Notes: a model not told the origin generated them from the sequence alone. Shown: positions 1 to 11,007, numbered from the stretch's first letter. The stretch: 64,000 nucleotides of DNA from Lepidostoma basale (GCA_022606425.2 JAHDVF020000001.1:930001-994000); one strand, 5' to 3'. Numbers and translations: made by a program.

Positions 1-1
1 C

Positions 2-690
2 ATCGTCTGCATATAACAAACAGCTGACTGACAAACAATTCATCTTAGCACCAGCGTCTATGCCTTCAAGTTCTTTCATACACTTGTCCAAGTATAGATT
101 GAACAACCACGGGATCACACAACCCTGTTTGACACCTTTGGTGATGTCAAACCAAGATGTGACAGCCCCATTAACCCTGACACAAGCGGTGCTTCCCTCA
201 TAGAGGGATGCGACCGCGCGTATCAGTTTTGTGCCCACTCCATACTCGGCCAAGACCTTCCAAAGTTTTTTCCTATCAACTCGGTCATACGCTTTCTGCA
301 GATCCACAAACGCACAGAAAAGTTTTCGGTCCTTGGCCAATACCTTCTCTGTTAGACTGCGGAGTACGAAAATCTAGTCCATGCATCCACGTCCACTCAT
401 AAAGGCTCCTTGTACATCCCAAATCTTTCCAGATGTCACTTTCCTCACTCATTCTATCAGTATCCTGCCGTATAGTTTACCAACGGAGCTCAGCAGACTG
501 ATGGCCCTGTGGCTCCCACAGTCTACACGGGCTCCCTTACCCTTGTAAAGAGGCATGATAACTGCTCTTCTCCAGTCCAGCGGAGTATACCCCTCCTCCA
601 AACATCGGTTAAGGAGTCCGCAAAGCCATGCAAGAACCACCTGGCCACCACTCTTGACAAACTCTATTGCAACGCAATGATGCCGAAACC
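2..690 (-). pseudogene. RTE-A LINE reverse transcriptase, fingers-palm part
   Basis: On the minus strand this reads as the central reverse transcriptase of an RTE-like LINE. In order it shows a fingers motif (VIMPLYKGKG, about 545-515), the first catalytic Asp block (FVDLQKAYDRVDR, about 320-280), a GVKQGC turn and the YADD active site, which lies exactly at the window edge (bases 2-15). One frame holds throughout except for two in-frame stops, TGA at 451-449 and TAG at 376-374. Both are explained by a single C-to-T change, so this is a lightly damaged dead copy. It belongs to the same family as 17178-17965, which carries a matching SCLLYADD segment. The endonuclease domain is absent (5' truncated near 690) and the remainder lies outside the window. 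Such enzymes copy LINE RNA into DNA at a nicked target. Confidence 0.85.
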
Positions 691-751
691 TTTCGAACCC
701 ATAAAACAAAAGCGGAATTAACGAAATATACATTTTTTTTAAATACTTTAT

Positions 752-945
752 TTTATTTTCATTATTTGTTCAAAAAACAATAATTAAAATATAAATTATT
801 AAGGCATTATTAAATCTTATGTTGCTAATGCCCTAGTAAGGCGAAACATGTCATAACCATAAAATATAATAAAACTTCTAGAAACAGACGTTTTCATTCG
901 TATTAATTATTTAATATGGAGTTATATACTTCATTGTTCAATAAA
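752..945. repeat. Hammerhead-type repeat, ACATGT family
   Basis: Short repeat bounded by TTGTTCAA-type ends. A GCC/GGC hairpin at 830-842 is followed by GAAAC (843-847) and ATGTC (848-852). Related copies lie at 9240, 12925, 14768, 15095, 24820, 28800, 50045 and 60655. The stretch from the GAAACATGTC motif to the CTTCTAGAAA block is conserved among them. Confidence 0.6.
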
Positions 946-1385
946 CAAACAAATACAATAGAAAATGTTTGAAAATGATACTTTTTGTTTAAAGTTCTGA
1001 AGTGTTTGCCCTTTTGTTTTTAAATTATCACATATACCATATATTCAGTAAAAAAAACTGGTTTATTAACAATTTTGTAAATCACTTCGTTCTTTGAAAT
1101 CGATATCTAAACACTGAACTTGTAAAATTTACACAAAATTTGCATTACAGACAAATATCTGTCTTACTGCAAATTATAATACGTTGTATATATTGCTGCT
1201 CTTGCGGCATTTGACAAGTCGTATCGCGTGTTAAATGCTTATCAAGTTATACGTTATTCTCATGAATATTTGCATTAATCTCAAGAAAAGTTGCGCAGTA
1301 ATCATAATTATTCATACAGGTAAACATATATTTAAATATGATTCCTTTTTTCATTAAAATTTTTTTAACAAAAACTAACTAACAG
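946..1385. other. AT-rich, no feature seen
   Basis: No coding region or recognisable repeat was found here. Confidence 0.5.
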
Positions 1386-1785
1386 TAGAAATAATGGACG
1401 ACCACACTGTTCTTTTCTGAAATATTTCTCTCGATTCCTCAACATTCAAACATCATGCTATGCACGCACGTCGCATTCGCCGACTCCTCGTGTAGCTGTA
1501 TCGTGCCATTTTTTCCTCTATTTAATGTTCTTTGTTACATCGTTCACATATACTTTCTTCACCATTCTCTCTTCATTCATTCTTTCCATGTATCCAAACC
1601 ATCTTTATGGTCCTTTCATAATTTTGTTCATAACACTTCATTCGCACTACATTCACTTCTTGTATTTGAATTTGACAATCTACACACATTTCGTCTACGA
1701 AATCAATCTAATAATAAGTTCAATCTACGAAAATGTATTCTACTATCATCATTTTTCTTTTTTTATCCAATATGTCGTTTGACAT
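1386..1785 (-). mobile_element. RTE-A LINE fragment
   Basis: Minus-strand C-terminal coding remnant of RTE-A, decayed by frameshifts. It matches the 41878-42368 copy from its RGRPRK-like stretch back to the MRSLRR region. The missing continuation appears at 2096-2162, so the SINE at 1963-2094 and other sequence seem to have split one old copy. Confidence 0.7.
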
Positions 1786-1962
1786 GCAACATGTCTCCTT
1801 ATATGGAAGGACAGCTGGAAGTCTACCTCACAGGAGGAGCAACACTCTGAAGAACAGACCACATAGGTCTACGACAAAGAAAAAGAAGAATAAGATGTCG
1901 TTAGAACCCAATCACTAAATACAATTTGTTTTTTTTTCTATTATTTCATATTTATTCTCATG

Positions 1963-2094
1963 ACATGTGAGAGATAGCTAATCTATCGCCATTTTACTGT
2001 TACGTGAATTCTACACCAGATCAAAGACCCGGGAATCAATCTCAAGAGCTTCGGTAAGGTAGTCACAGCTCTTACCATTCTGCCACGAAGGTCG
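1963..2094 (-). mobile_element. tRNA-derived SINE
   Basis: Reverse-oriented, decayed copy of the SINE best seen at 30427-30552. It keeps the CTATCGCCATTTTACTG tail-side block and the CCACGAAGGTCG head. The B-box region is partly deleted. Confidence 0.65.
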
Positions 2095-2095
2095 C

Positions 2096-2162
2096 CTTTT
2101 GCCAGTCCCATGCTTCACTTCCATACATAAGGTTCGGCACAAGAACGCAATTGTACACTTAT
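2096..2162 (-). mobile_element. RTE-A LINE fragment, split continuation
   Basis: Matches the RTE-A segment that follows the part ending at 1785 (minus-strand WQ...SE.. and a VLVPNLMYG-like stretch). Confidence 0.65.
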
Positions 2163-2227
2163 AATTATACATTATACACACCTTATTCACTACGATATTT
2201 TTATTTTACCCTATACATTACTAAAAC

Positions 2228-2655
2228 TAACTAACTAACCAACACGCCGTCTCTCCGAAGGGGAAGGCAGAAAAAATGGACTGCCCCCTTTTTTTAAATG
2301 ACACACTCTTCTCTCGCTTCCTCAACATTCATACATTGCGTCATATACGCACATACATTTCTCCGACTCCGATTTATTTGATCGTGCCACTTTTTCCTCG
2401 ATCTTCCTCTATTTCTAATACCATTTACATCGTTAAAAAATATATTTATTTACCATTCTTCTTTCATTCATTCTTTTCATGTGTCCAAACCATCTTAATG
2501 TTCCTTTCATTATTTTGTTCATAACAATTTCATTCGCACTGTATTCACTTATATTTTCATTTTATCTTACACCGATTTTTCCACATATTCTTCTAAGAGA
2601 TTACATTTCTACTGCATTTATTCTGCTTTCATCCTTCTTTTGCCAGTATTTGATT
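2228..2655 (-). mobile_element. RTE-A LINE 3' copy
   Basis: Begins with the family tail, (CTAA)n then CCAACACGCCG as read on the plus strand. It continues into the C-terminal coding part on the minus strand and stops near the KDESR region. Frames are broken, so this is a non-functional relic. Confidence 0.75.
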
Positions 2656-2745
2656 ATATAGTATATACAAAATATGGAAAATCTGTGTTTAATAGTGTCG
2701 AATGAAAATATTTGATATTCTTAACTGTTTAAATAAAAATAACTA

Positions 2746-2900
2746 AAATTTAATTGTATCTCAATAGAGACGAAGAAGCAAACTGAAAACTGAATATGGA
2801 TGATCAAGGTGCTTACAGGACTTATGACCTGTCATTGGTTGATCATCCATATTCAGTTTCCAGTTTGCTTCTTCGTCTCTATTGAGATACAATTAAATTT
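2746..2900. repeat. Foldback element FB-1, 62-bp inverted arms
   Basis: Arms 2746-2807 and 2839-2900 are complementary over 62 bases with one mismatch seen, around a 31-base loop. The arm contains TCTCAATAGAGACGAAG, which also ends the larger copies near 5030, 13300 and 23470. The block at 2925-2975 accompanies this family elsewhere. This looks like a collapsed non-autonomous foldback transposon. Confidence 0.8.
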
Positions 2901-2986
2901 GAATTAAACACCCACCATGGGTGAAAATCCAGGATTCGTATACAAGTATAAGTATACATTCACAAAAAATATAAAAATAACTATGT

Positions 2987-3150
2987 TATAAATATCACAA
3001 TTGATCATATTTTGTCGGGATAGGTGTTTCGCTAACATCGTCAGGTCTTACAATCAACAGTTGATTAAGATCGGTTAGCGATCGGATAGCTAACATCGGT
3101 TAGCGAAACAGCTGTCACGACAACATATAATCAATTGTGATATTTACAAT
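2987..3150. repeat. Head-to-head pair of Penelope-type hammerhead relics
   Basis: Two facing motifs lie inside outer arms 2987-3017 and 3118-3150. The minus motif has CTGACGA at 3044-3038 and GAAAC at 3030-3026. The plus motif has a GCTAAC/GTTAGC hairpin (3089-3104), GAAAC (3105-3109) and AGCTGTC (3110-3116). The cores are partly decayed. The flank AATTGTGATATTT recurs with this family at 10290, 26170, 40460 and 52040. Confidence 0.65.
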
Positions 3151-3224
3151 AGAGTTTTTATTTATTTAAACAGTTAATTATTATAAGTTAAAATATCAAA
3201 GTGTTTACGCCAAAACAAATCAAA

Positions 3225-3545
3225 TCAAATAAAATCAGTTTGTTAACTCAAAAGACATTACAAACAGGAAAATGTTTAAGGCATCTATTAAGTACGTAAG
3301 GTAAAATATTATAAAAATACAACAAAGTACCAGGAACGCATTAGAGATGGTTCGACATTAGGAAGACAAGATACTTTCTTAAGTCAAGAGTATTTGTCCC
3401 CTGAACGTACCTTCACTAATATAAAAGACGTCGATCTCCGAGGAGACCGCGTTCAGCAAACTAATTGCTCTTCCCACCGGTGTCACCAGAGGCAGATTGG
3501 TTCTGGTGGCCGGTTGGTAAAACAATCTGTGCTGTCGCTGTCGGA
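3225..3545 (-). mobile_element. CR1-like LINE 3' end (CR1-G)
   Basis: Reverse-oriented LINE 3' end. The left edge carries the (ATCAA)n-type tail and the coding end lies at about 3370-3520. In better copies (12455, 58365) this reads as a conserved VGRAI..LLN...SEIDVFH..ESTFRRQIL terminus, typical of CR1-group ORF2 C-termini. Confidence 0.65.
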
Positions 3546-4764
3546 GAAATCTATCAATGGATTATCTATATTACATTCGTTATTATAATATTATTCTATT
3601 GTCCAAAATCAATGTTAGAGCGATGTTGCTTGTAAAAGAATCCAAGTTTAGACATTAATTATCAAAACCAGTAAATAAATTATTTTTTATCTGCTATACC
3701 TCATCGACTTTTCGGAAACTTCGGTAATCCCGAATCGAATGCCATTTTAGCAAAATTATAAATCAGCTTGCGGGACAGCTTACTCAGAAACGGACATAAC
3801 ATCTCGTGCGGAGGAATAAGGAATTCTGCATGTTTATTCCTATCACTCGATACGATAATAATCTGAATTGCAAATCATCCACCCGATTCGCCATCTCCAC
3901 CGCTTCCTCCTAGAGCATTGTTCCGCAAAGCGTGTGCCGCGGCACACTGGTGTACCGTGGTCATCAGTTGGTGTGCCGCGGAAAAAAGTCAATGTTTTGT
4001 AAAGATAATACACCTGAAAATATATATAAGGTTCCCACCACCACCCGAGACTGTTATAGGACGCAGAGATGCCCTTTCGTCAGTCTTGCTGCACTATCTA
4101 GGCAGCAGATTATTTATAATATTTTTTTTTAAATGCCTTTTTTAATTCCAAAAATTTCGAGATTATTCTTTATTTAGTTATATTTCTATTATTAACATGC
4201 AAAATTAAAACGCCATTATCTTTATTGAATTAATGATATTTTTCAGTGAGATGGTTTGCGAATTCAGAAAAAGTATTATGAGAGAAACATCTAATGTGGT
4301 CTTTTATTCTTAATTTAAAGTTACGTTTTATTTTTCCTATGTAAAAAAATGACCATTAATCATTACATTTTAGTTTAAAACTTAAGTACAAAGTTTAAAA
4401 AAAGAAACATTGTTCAATGAATCCGCAACGCAAAGTTATGGCGAATATAGAAGAAATATAAAAAATATGTCACTTGTAATTGAAATACACAAAAAGAAAA
4501 CTACTGCCGTACTTTTTAGTCAAGAATAAAACAATAAATAAGTTATTTTTTGTGAATGTATACTTATACTTGTATACGAATCCTGGATTACTAAGTATAC
4601 ATTCACAAAAAATATTTGTAATCATTCTGGTCAATTCTCTGGCATATAAGATAGGAATAATACTCCAGGCGACTTCTAAACAATACGCTAATAGGCTGAT
4701 AACCTTCGCATTGTGTTAATAAAGTAGTTTGCTAAAATGCTAAAAATCATTCTCCATAGATAGC
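3546..4764. other. No gene recognised
   Basis: AT-rich sequence with no convincing frame. A block at 4545-4600 (GTATACTTATACTTGTATAC palindrome) is the satellite that accompanies foldback family FB. Confidence 0.5.
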
Positions 4765-5065
4765 GTTAGTGGGTGGATTATATAGGTTAATCTTAAAAAG
4801 ATTGACTAGTATAATCAAATCTACATAGAGGGCCAATTAAAACTGACACGTGAAGATAGGCATGGATTTGGAGTATATGTACAACTTCCAAAATTATCAT
4901 GCATGATCATAATAACAATGGTGGAATGGGGAATGTTGTAATTACATAAAGCGTGCGCTTAACCCAACCAATGACAGGTCCTGTAAACACCTTGATAATC
5001 CATATTCAGTTTCCAGTTTGCTTCTTCGTCTCTATTGAGATACAATTAAATTTGAATAAATAAGT
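4765..5065. repeat. Foldback element FB-2, one-armed copy
   Basis: Shares the internal block (AATGGGGAATGTTGTAATTA, then AACCCAACCAATGACAGGTC) and the right end TCTCTATTGAGATACAATT with 13050-13335 and 23095-23495. The left arm is not recognisable. Confidence 0.65.
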
Positions 5066-5205
5066 TGTTTTGGGATTAAAAATTGTTTAATATTCCCGAT
5101 CTGTGATGGGAGATGTATTATTTAATATTAAAAGTCGAACTTCAACTAAGCTAAGGTCAAATGTGCTTTTTCCTTGTCCCATCTGAGTAATATTTTGGAA
5201 TATTA

Positions 5206-5955
5206 TAAAATGAGTTCGTATATTTAGGTATTATGTTTACAAAAGATGGGCAAATGGAGAGGGATATTGAAAGAAGGGTCAGACAACAAATTGAATGGTG
5301 CACTTAAAGTTGTCATCGCAAACAAAAACCTATCCAAAAAGCTACAATGGCAGTGCACAATGGTGTTCTTCTACCGACCCTTATGTATAGAAGCCAAGCA
5401 TGGACCTGGAAAAAGAAGGATGAAAGTAGAATAAATGCAGTAGAAATGAGATCTCTTAGATGAATGTGTATGATAGAGTGTCGAATAAATCAACTATTGT
5501 AATCGAAAATATAATAGAACATTTTGAATGTATACAAATTCTTGAAGGCAAATACTGGATTTTACCCATTGCGAATATTTTTTTTTTTATAAGGATCCTT
5601 ATAAAAAAAAAGAAAATATAATAAGTGAATGCGGTGCCAATGATGTGTTATGGACAAAATAATGAAAGGATCATTAATATGGTTTGGACATATGGAAAGA
5701 ATGAATGAAGAAAGAATGTTAAAAAAATTATATGTTAACGATGTAAATGGAACCAGACATAGAGAAAGACCGAGGAAAACGTGGCACGATCAAATAAATC
5801 AAATATTGAATGTCGGCCACGTAAAGAGTCAGAGAAATCGACGCGCGTGCTTAACACGATGTATGAGTGTTGAGGAAGCGAGAGAAATATGTCAGGAAAG
5901 AAAAGTGTGGCAGTCCATTCTTTCTGCCTACCCCTTCGGCGAGACGGCGTGATCG
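5206..5955 (+). mobile_element. RTE-A LINE copy, interrupted
   Basis: Plus-strand copy starting at the EFVYLG.MFT segment and ending at the ETA terminus with a (GTTA)n tail (about 5955-5967). The coding part after 5650 is open for 100 codons: the GHMERMNEER block, RPRKTWHDQINQIL, then a Cys/Arg-rich RACLTRCM block. It is interrupted at about 5490-5611 by another repeat flanked by a 12-base duplication (5505-5516 and 5612-5623). Confidence 0.8.
5517..5611. mobile_element. Short insertion ending in a perfect palindrome
   Basis: Inserted in RTE-A and flanked by GAAAATATAATA on both sides (5505-5516, 5612-5623). It contains the TACTGGATTTTACCCATTGCG block seen in foldback family FB. It ends in a T-run, ATAAGGATCCTTAT and an A-run, a perfect palindrome of about 32 bases (5580-5611). 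Confidence 0.7.
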
Positions 5956-6226
5956 TTAGTTAGTTTTTTTTAGTAATTAAACGATTCCAATACAATTTTG
6001 TATAATCCTGGCAACTATAATGGTAATTGGAACACATGTTGTTGACAAGAGCAGAAACATTTTAAATTCGAGATAACAGGAAAAGTCGATTTACATCATT
6101 GGTTTCCTATGTAAATAAATTTATATTACAACACATATTTATAATTTTCATATGATGGATTCACTTTTTGGTTGGACATTTTAAACTAATAGAAAATAAT
6201 AAGATAATAAATCCGTTTTATATGCC

Positions 6227-6475
6227 CAAGGCAGATGAAATGGTACGGGCATATAAAACGGAGACCACCAGACCACACAGTGAATAGAGCACTGTCTGTG
6301 AATCTTCCTCGTCAACCATCCAGAGGAAGACCTAGGAACATATGGTTGATTCAACAAACGGCTTGAGTGAGGGCGATACTCAGATCTGTGCGAGGTACAG
6401 CCTGAGATTGAGAAGAGCCGACTCCAAAAGTCAATACAGACAATGAGTTGGGGTAGCGCCAGGAAGAAGGAGAAG
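6227..6475 (+). mobile_element. RTE-type LINE C-terminal fragment
   Basis: Reads MKWYGHIKRRP then SRGRPRNIW with later stops. The W.GH...R / GRPR..W layout is the usual C-terminal signature of RTE-clade reverse transcriptases. It is a different family from RTE-A. Confidence 0.65.
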
Positions 6476-6526
6476 AAATAAAATAATTAAACGTGTTGTA
6501 TTTAACCAATCACAAAAAACGCGCTC

Positions 6527-6815
6527 AGAGTGTCAGAAATGAAGACGCTCAGATATATAATATATCTGGCAAGACACTGCAAGAGAGGATAAGGAATACA
6601 CGGATAAGGGAGATATGCGAGATCGAGGATGTTATTAGGTGGAGAAGACAAAGATGAAGGTACTGGTATGCACACATGAGGAGAATGGATCCATCCAGAC
6701 TCCCCTTCATTGTGTTGCACAGCCAGCCCCATGGTAGACGACCCCCGGGCAGACCACCAAATAGATGGATCGACAGCTAGGAGTCGACTTCGCAGGAGGC
6801 CAATTCTTCTTAAGA
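6527..6815 (+). mobile_element. RTE-type LINE C-terminal fragment
   Basis: Reads RYWYAHMRRMDPSRLP and GRRPPGRPPNRWID before a stop. It is the same kind of C-terminal tail as the previous entry but a distinct sequence. Confidence 0.65.
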
Positions 6816-7481
6816 AACAGGCCACTAATTATTTAGTATGGAGTTTTTCATTATTGTTCAAGAAACAATAAATACTCGTAGTATATAAATGTTATTTTAT
6901 TCCAATATTGAAGGTCCGTAAAATATTGATTGATTTTTTTGGTGGTCCACGGATGTAAGAAAGTTAACAAACTATGAAGGAGAAATAACGTTTTGTGTTT
7001 TTTTTTTTGGGACAAAGATTAACAATATATAATATAACTAACCCCCATTTTAAGTCAGAGTTCAGAGATTACATAGAAATCTAGTAAAAGCTGTCACAAA
7101 TTTATAAATATTTATTATACAAAATCTCATATTACCCTCTGCATGAAAATTTTACGATACTGTAAATGTCAGTGCAAAATTCAAAGAACTTCTGACATAA
7201 GTTTGGTATTGAATATGAAATGGTGTAAAGTTCTGTGCCCAATAAAATCATTACATGTTTATATTCATACAACGCTTGGTAGTTTAAGTGTAAACTGATA
7301 TGAAAATCAAAACAACAATAAACAATTGGCTCGAAAGTTTAATTTCTTGTTTTGTTTCATAATTTATTCAAATTTATGTTAGATCTTATGACATCATTCT
7401 ATTCACAGGATTATTTTACGATGAACAAATGCAATAAAACATATCTAAAACGTGAACGCATGATATAATATATAATTAACT
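6816..7481. other. No gene recognised
   Basis: AT-rich. Nothing coding seen; the CAAGAAACAATAA end of the ACATGT repeat family occurs at about 6860. Confidence 0.45.
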
Positions 7482-8045
7482 AGTGGACCCAACAGACGTT
7501 GGTTCCTGCCCGAACTTTGACTTGCCTGTTATTAGCTGGTTCAGCAAACATTTTTTTAGATATTAGTATTCACGATAAACAATAAAGTAAATGATAAACC
7601 ATATACTCTATACGCACGCAATTGAGTGATACGTGGAATATCGAAAACTTCGATTATCGAAAAATCAGTTGCGTTGTAGCGTGGCGTATATTTAAAATTC
7701 TGTTCGTTGTTTTTCGACATCCCGTACGTGGAATATCGAAAAACAACGAACAGAATTTTAAATCTACGCCACGCTACAACGCAAGTGATTTGTGCATGCT
7801 TAAACACAGAATTCTACGTCAGCGCCAACTATAGTAAACAAACATAACTATGTATTATTCTCAGAAAGTCAATTATTCTTGAATTTCCCAGAAAGTTTTA
7901 ACGGGCAACTACCCGGTCAAATTGAATCAAAAGGGACCATCCAGGGACCCACTCAAACACATAACAAAATTTATCAAAATCGGTCTAGCTATTTAGGAGG
8001 AGTTCGACTGAATACGCCTATACAGAAGAATTATATACAAAGATA
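7482..8045. mobile_element. Unclassified element with CTAGCTGACCC-type end
   Basis: The left end ACTAGTGGACCCAACAGACG and the right end (ATCAAAATCGGTCTAGC to TATATACAAAGAT) match the ends of the element at 26262-28672. Part of a third copy is at 22495-22550. This end structure is widespread in insect genomes. No protein is encoded. It carries the hairpin listed next. Confidence 0.5.
7663..7790. repeat. Long hairpin, arms about 58 bp
   Basis: Arms 7663-7720 and 7732-7790 are complementary with only a few mismatches. The loop is about 11 bases (CCCGTACGTGG). The TACGTGGAATATCGAAAA block occurs twice (about 7630 and 7724). The two facing open frames here are artefacts of the hairpin. Confidence 0.8.
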
Positions 8046-8159
8046 AGACTCGAATTAAAAACTTTTATTAATTATTTTTTATCATTATGTTGAATAGCTC
8101 TTTACATCATTACAGCACGAACCAAATCGATGAAGTGTATAACTATTGTTTTGATTATT

Positions 8160-8322
8160 ATGGTATGTGATAGGTAGCTAATCTTTCACCATTTTATTGC
8201 CACGAAAAGTTTACTTTAGACTAAAAACAGGGTGAGAATTATACTATCATCGCTGGGAATCATACCCGGATCCTTTGGTGTTGCAGTGGTAGCTGTTGCA
8301 CTCTGCCATAAGGTCGTCTTGT
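8160..8322 (-). mobile_element. tRNA-derived SINE
   Basis: Reverse copy of the 30427 SINE: GTGATAGGTAGCTAATC tail side and a decayed B-box (GGGAATCATACCCGG). Confidence 0.65.
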
Positions 8323-8429
8323 CTTATGTGTTTTATATATTAATATAATCGCTGTTTGCTACCCTAAATAAATAAATAAAAATATGTATATAAAAAGGTC
8401 CTAAATGGAAATATGTGGTAATTCAACAT

Positions 8430-8755
8430 ACGAGTACGTCACAGTTTCAAATACCGATATTAGGAGGGAATGTAGAACGGAAGAAAGTATTATGAACAAA
8501 ATTATGAAAATATCAATGCGTCGGTTTGGTCACATGGAACGCACGGATTAAGAAATAATGGTTAAGAAAGTATACATTAACAATGTGAATGGAGTACTGA
8601 GTCGAAGAAGACCTAGGAAAACATGGCACGACTAAATTAATCAAATTTTAAAGGTCGCCCTTTAGAAGTCGAAAAAATCTATGTGGGTGTATTTCTCACT
8701 TTATGAATGTGGAGGAAGCTAGAGAGGTGTGTCAGGATAGAGCAGCGTGGCGGCA
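8430..8755 (+). mobile_element. RTE-A LINE copy, decayed
   Basis: Reads NTDIRRECRTEESIMNKIMK, RRFGHMERTD, a stop, then RRRPRKTWHD and MNVEEAREVCQDR after frameshifts. The remaining tail appears beyond an insertion, at about 8866-8905. Confidence 0.7.
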
Positions 8756-8866
8756 GACATATTTAACTTTAATGAACGAACTTGGAGGTATTATATTTGG
8801 GGCAACTGCTGCTGCTTCCTTCTTATATTTACGGACAAAACAGTTTGTCATTGAATTGGCTAGAAT
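8756..8866 (+). other. Unidentified 110-bp insertion
   Basis: Sits between the RTE-A coding end and its CGTGGTGGTTTGCTAGTTAG tail. It reads through in the same frame as a hydrophobic stretch (GGIIFGATAAASFLYL). No family was recognised and no flanking duplication is clear. Confidence 0.35.
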
Positions 8867-9239
8867 AACGGCGTGGTGGTTTGCTAGTTAGTCAGTTAAA
8901 CCTATCTTTCGTATAACCTTAATTACACCATCTTGTTAACCCTTATTGGACACTAGCTTTTGTATTTTTTGAATATGTTATTCTATCAATAATTTATTTT
9001 AAAAGGGCACTAATCGCTCCATTGATAATATTCAACTGATTAAATAATTACGCCAAGATTCCACCGACAACAAGGTTTAAGGTGTCATATCATACGTGCC
9101 ATAAGACTGAAGCCACAAAGTACTATTGTCACGTCAGATGTGACTCATGTGACGTCCGTTTAGGGTTAACTATATAAACGTGCCAATAATAGCTACATAA
9201 TGAATACGAATGGAAACTCCTGTTTTTTTTTTCAGTTTT

Positions 9240-9380
9240 ATAATAGTTTATGGGAATGCCATTTTCGCTTCTTTAAAGCATTATCAAATAGAAAAGCGAA
9301 GCAATATATTAAAACATACGTTTTCGTTCGTATTAATTATTTAACGTTTTACAATTTTTTCAAGAAACAATATACCTACA
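9240..9380 (-). repeat. Hammerhead-type repeat with UUGAUAA core
   Basis: Minus strand shows TTGATAA, then T, a GCTT/AAGC hairpin and GAAAA, a decayed member of the ACATGT family. It abuts the Jockey copy. Confidence 0.5.
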
Positions 9381-9384
9381 CTTC

Positions 9385-10190
9385 AGTCATCTCCAGTGCT
9401 AAAAGGCCACTTCTCGCGACACGCAGGGTGCAAAAACAGGCCGATGTGCTAGAGGTGTGGTGCAGAAACTGGCGCATTACCATCAACCCGAGTAAAAGCG
9501 CAGCGACCCTTTTCAGTAAAATACACATTCCTCCAAACATTCCCAACATAAAAATGTTCGGCCAAGACGTTCCTTGGACCAAAACAATCAAATACCTTGG
9601 GGTTACCTTGGATTCTAAGCTGACACGGAGGCCACACATTACAAATAAAGTCAAAGCCGCGTCAAAAGCAATCTCAGCCCTCTACCCAATGTTAGCTAGA
9701 AACAGTAAACTAAGCATCGACAATAAACTCCTGATATACAAAACGGTTATAAGGCCGATCTTCACTTATGCAGCCCCAATCTGGGGCTATGCAGCTTCGA
9801 GTCACATACAAAAACTCCAAATCCTGCAAAATAAGGCTATCCGTTTATCGCTTGGTGCGCCTTCATGGACCAGGATTACACAACTGCACCTAGAATCGGG
9901 AATCCCGATGATAGATGAATTCATTCTGAAATTTGCCGAACGTTTTTACAAACTCCCTTCACATCCCAACCCAACAATAAAAGACCTCTCAAATTACGAC
10001 CCTAACACTTCCAGCCGTCACAAGCGCCCAAAATCGATTCTCCTTCAGAGGAACACTCCGGGCCACACAAATCATGCCCCCGAATAAACTAACAACCCAC
10101 CAAATCACCTTCCAACAATGTTCCCATCAGGCGTAAGAGGAATAGCCACAAGAGCTGAACCTCTGTAAGCCAGAAGATCCAAGTCCAAGT
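9385..10190 (+). pseudogene. Jockey-like LINE, ORF2 C-terminal part and 3' end
   Basis: Plus-strand copy of a Jockey-like LINE, 5' truncated. The open part (about 9430-10087) starts just after the catalytic YADD region. It carries the EVWCRNWRITINPSKSA block, TIKYLGVTLDSKL, and the PMLARNSKLS, ILQNKAIRLSLGAP and HLESGIPMIDEF stretches of the thumb and C-terminus. It ends at TAA followed by a 3' UTR with the AACAATGTTCCCATCAGGCG block and a CCAAGT-rich tail near 10190. An upstream open stretch (9200-9380) belongs to the neighbouring repeat, not to this protein. It lacks endonuclease and active site, so it is a dead-on-arrival copy. Confidence 0.85.
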
Positions 10191-10225
10191 TAACATATTA
10201 ATTGTTTAAAAATAATAAAACTTTG

Positions 10226-10370
10226 TTATAAATATCACATATGCTAACATCGGTTAGCGAAACAGCTGTCGCGAGAAAATATAATCAATTGTGATATTTA
10301 TAATATTTTATTATTATTTTTAAACACTTAATAATGTTAAAATATCAAAGTGTTTCCGCCAAAGCAATGG
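10226..10370 (+). repeat. Penelope-type terminal repeat with hammerhead remnant
   Basis: GCTAAC/GTTAGC hairpin (10243-10258), GAAAC (10259-10263) and AGCTGTC (10264-10270). Outer arms TTATAAATATCACA and TGTGATATTTATAA flank it. The downstream block AAAGTGTTTCCGCCAAAGCA is shared with 3195, 41320 and 61385. The CTGATGA half is deleted. Confidence 0.6.
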
Positions 10371-10918
10371 ATTATCACTTCACTTATACACTTACCTGGA
10401 TTTAAAACTCGAATCATACTTGAACTTAGAACTGGTATAATCTTCGTTTGTTTTTATACGAAATATTTAGACAATCGTATCGATAAACTCAATAGATTTG
10501 TATAGAACTAATGTCACGTTTGTGTCCCTACAGACCTAAATATGATTCATAGTACCTGTCCTTAGTCAGGTTGATTGAAATACTGTTTCTAGACTTCGCA
10601 CATCGACTCCATGACCCGCGATCAGTTAGACGTGATTACAGATTCAATGAAATAAAATAGTTTATTGTGATCATTTCACCTCGTGCCGTTCTCTCCCACG
10701 GTATCGTACCGAGGCATAAAGATGGGATGCATATTGTTATTGGAAACGGTAACCAGTAATTTCACGATCACTTTATGAACATTTGGTGTCAGGCCCATCA
10801 TTAACCTTTACGATATTTCAGATATTTGTTCCTTTATTCCGCTCGCAGAGTCGTAAGTGGAAGATGGTTATTGTGAACTCTGAGCCGCGACAACGATGCG
10901 GAGGCTGGGAAAGATGTT
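10371..10918. other. No gene recognised
   Basis: Mixed-composition sequence with no open frame of note and no repeat recognised. Confidence 0.45.
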
Positions 10919-11007
10919 CCTAACACTATTTATTGTTTCTTGAACAACGATGCAAAATTCATACGAGTATTAAATAATTTTTACGAATGGAAACATTATT
11001 GGAAAAT

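Noticed and set aside
9200..9380. N-terminal extension of the Jockey frame
   Set aside because: The upstream codons come from the neighbou­ring hammerhead-type repeat, not from the LINE.
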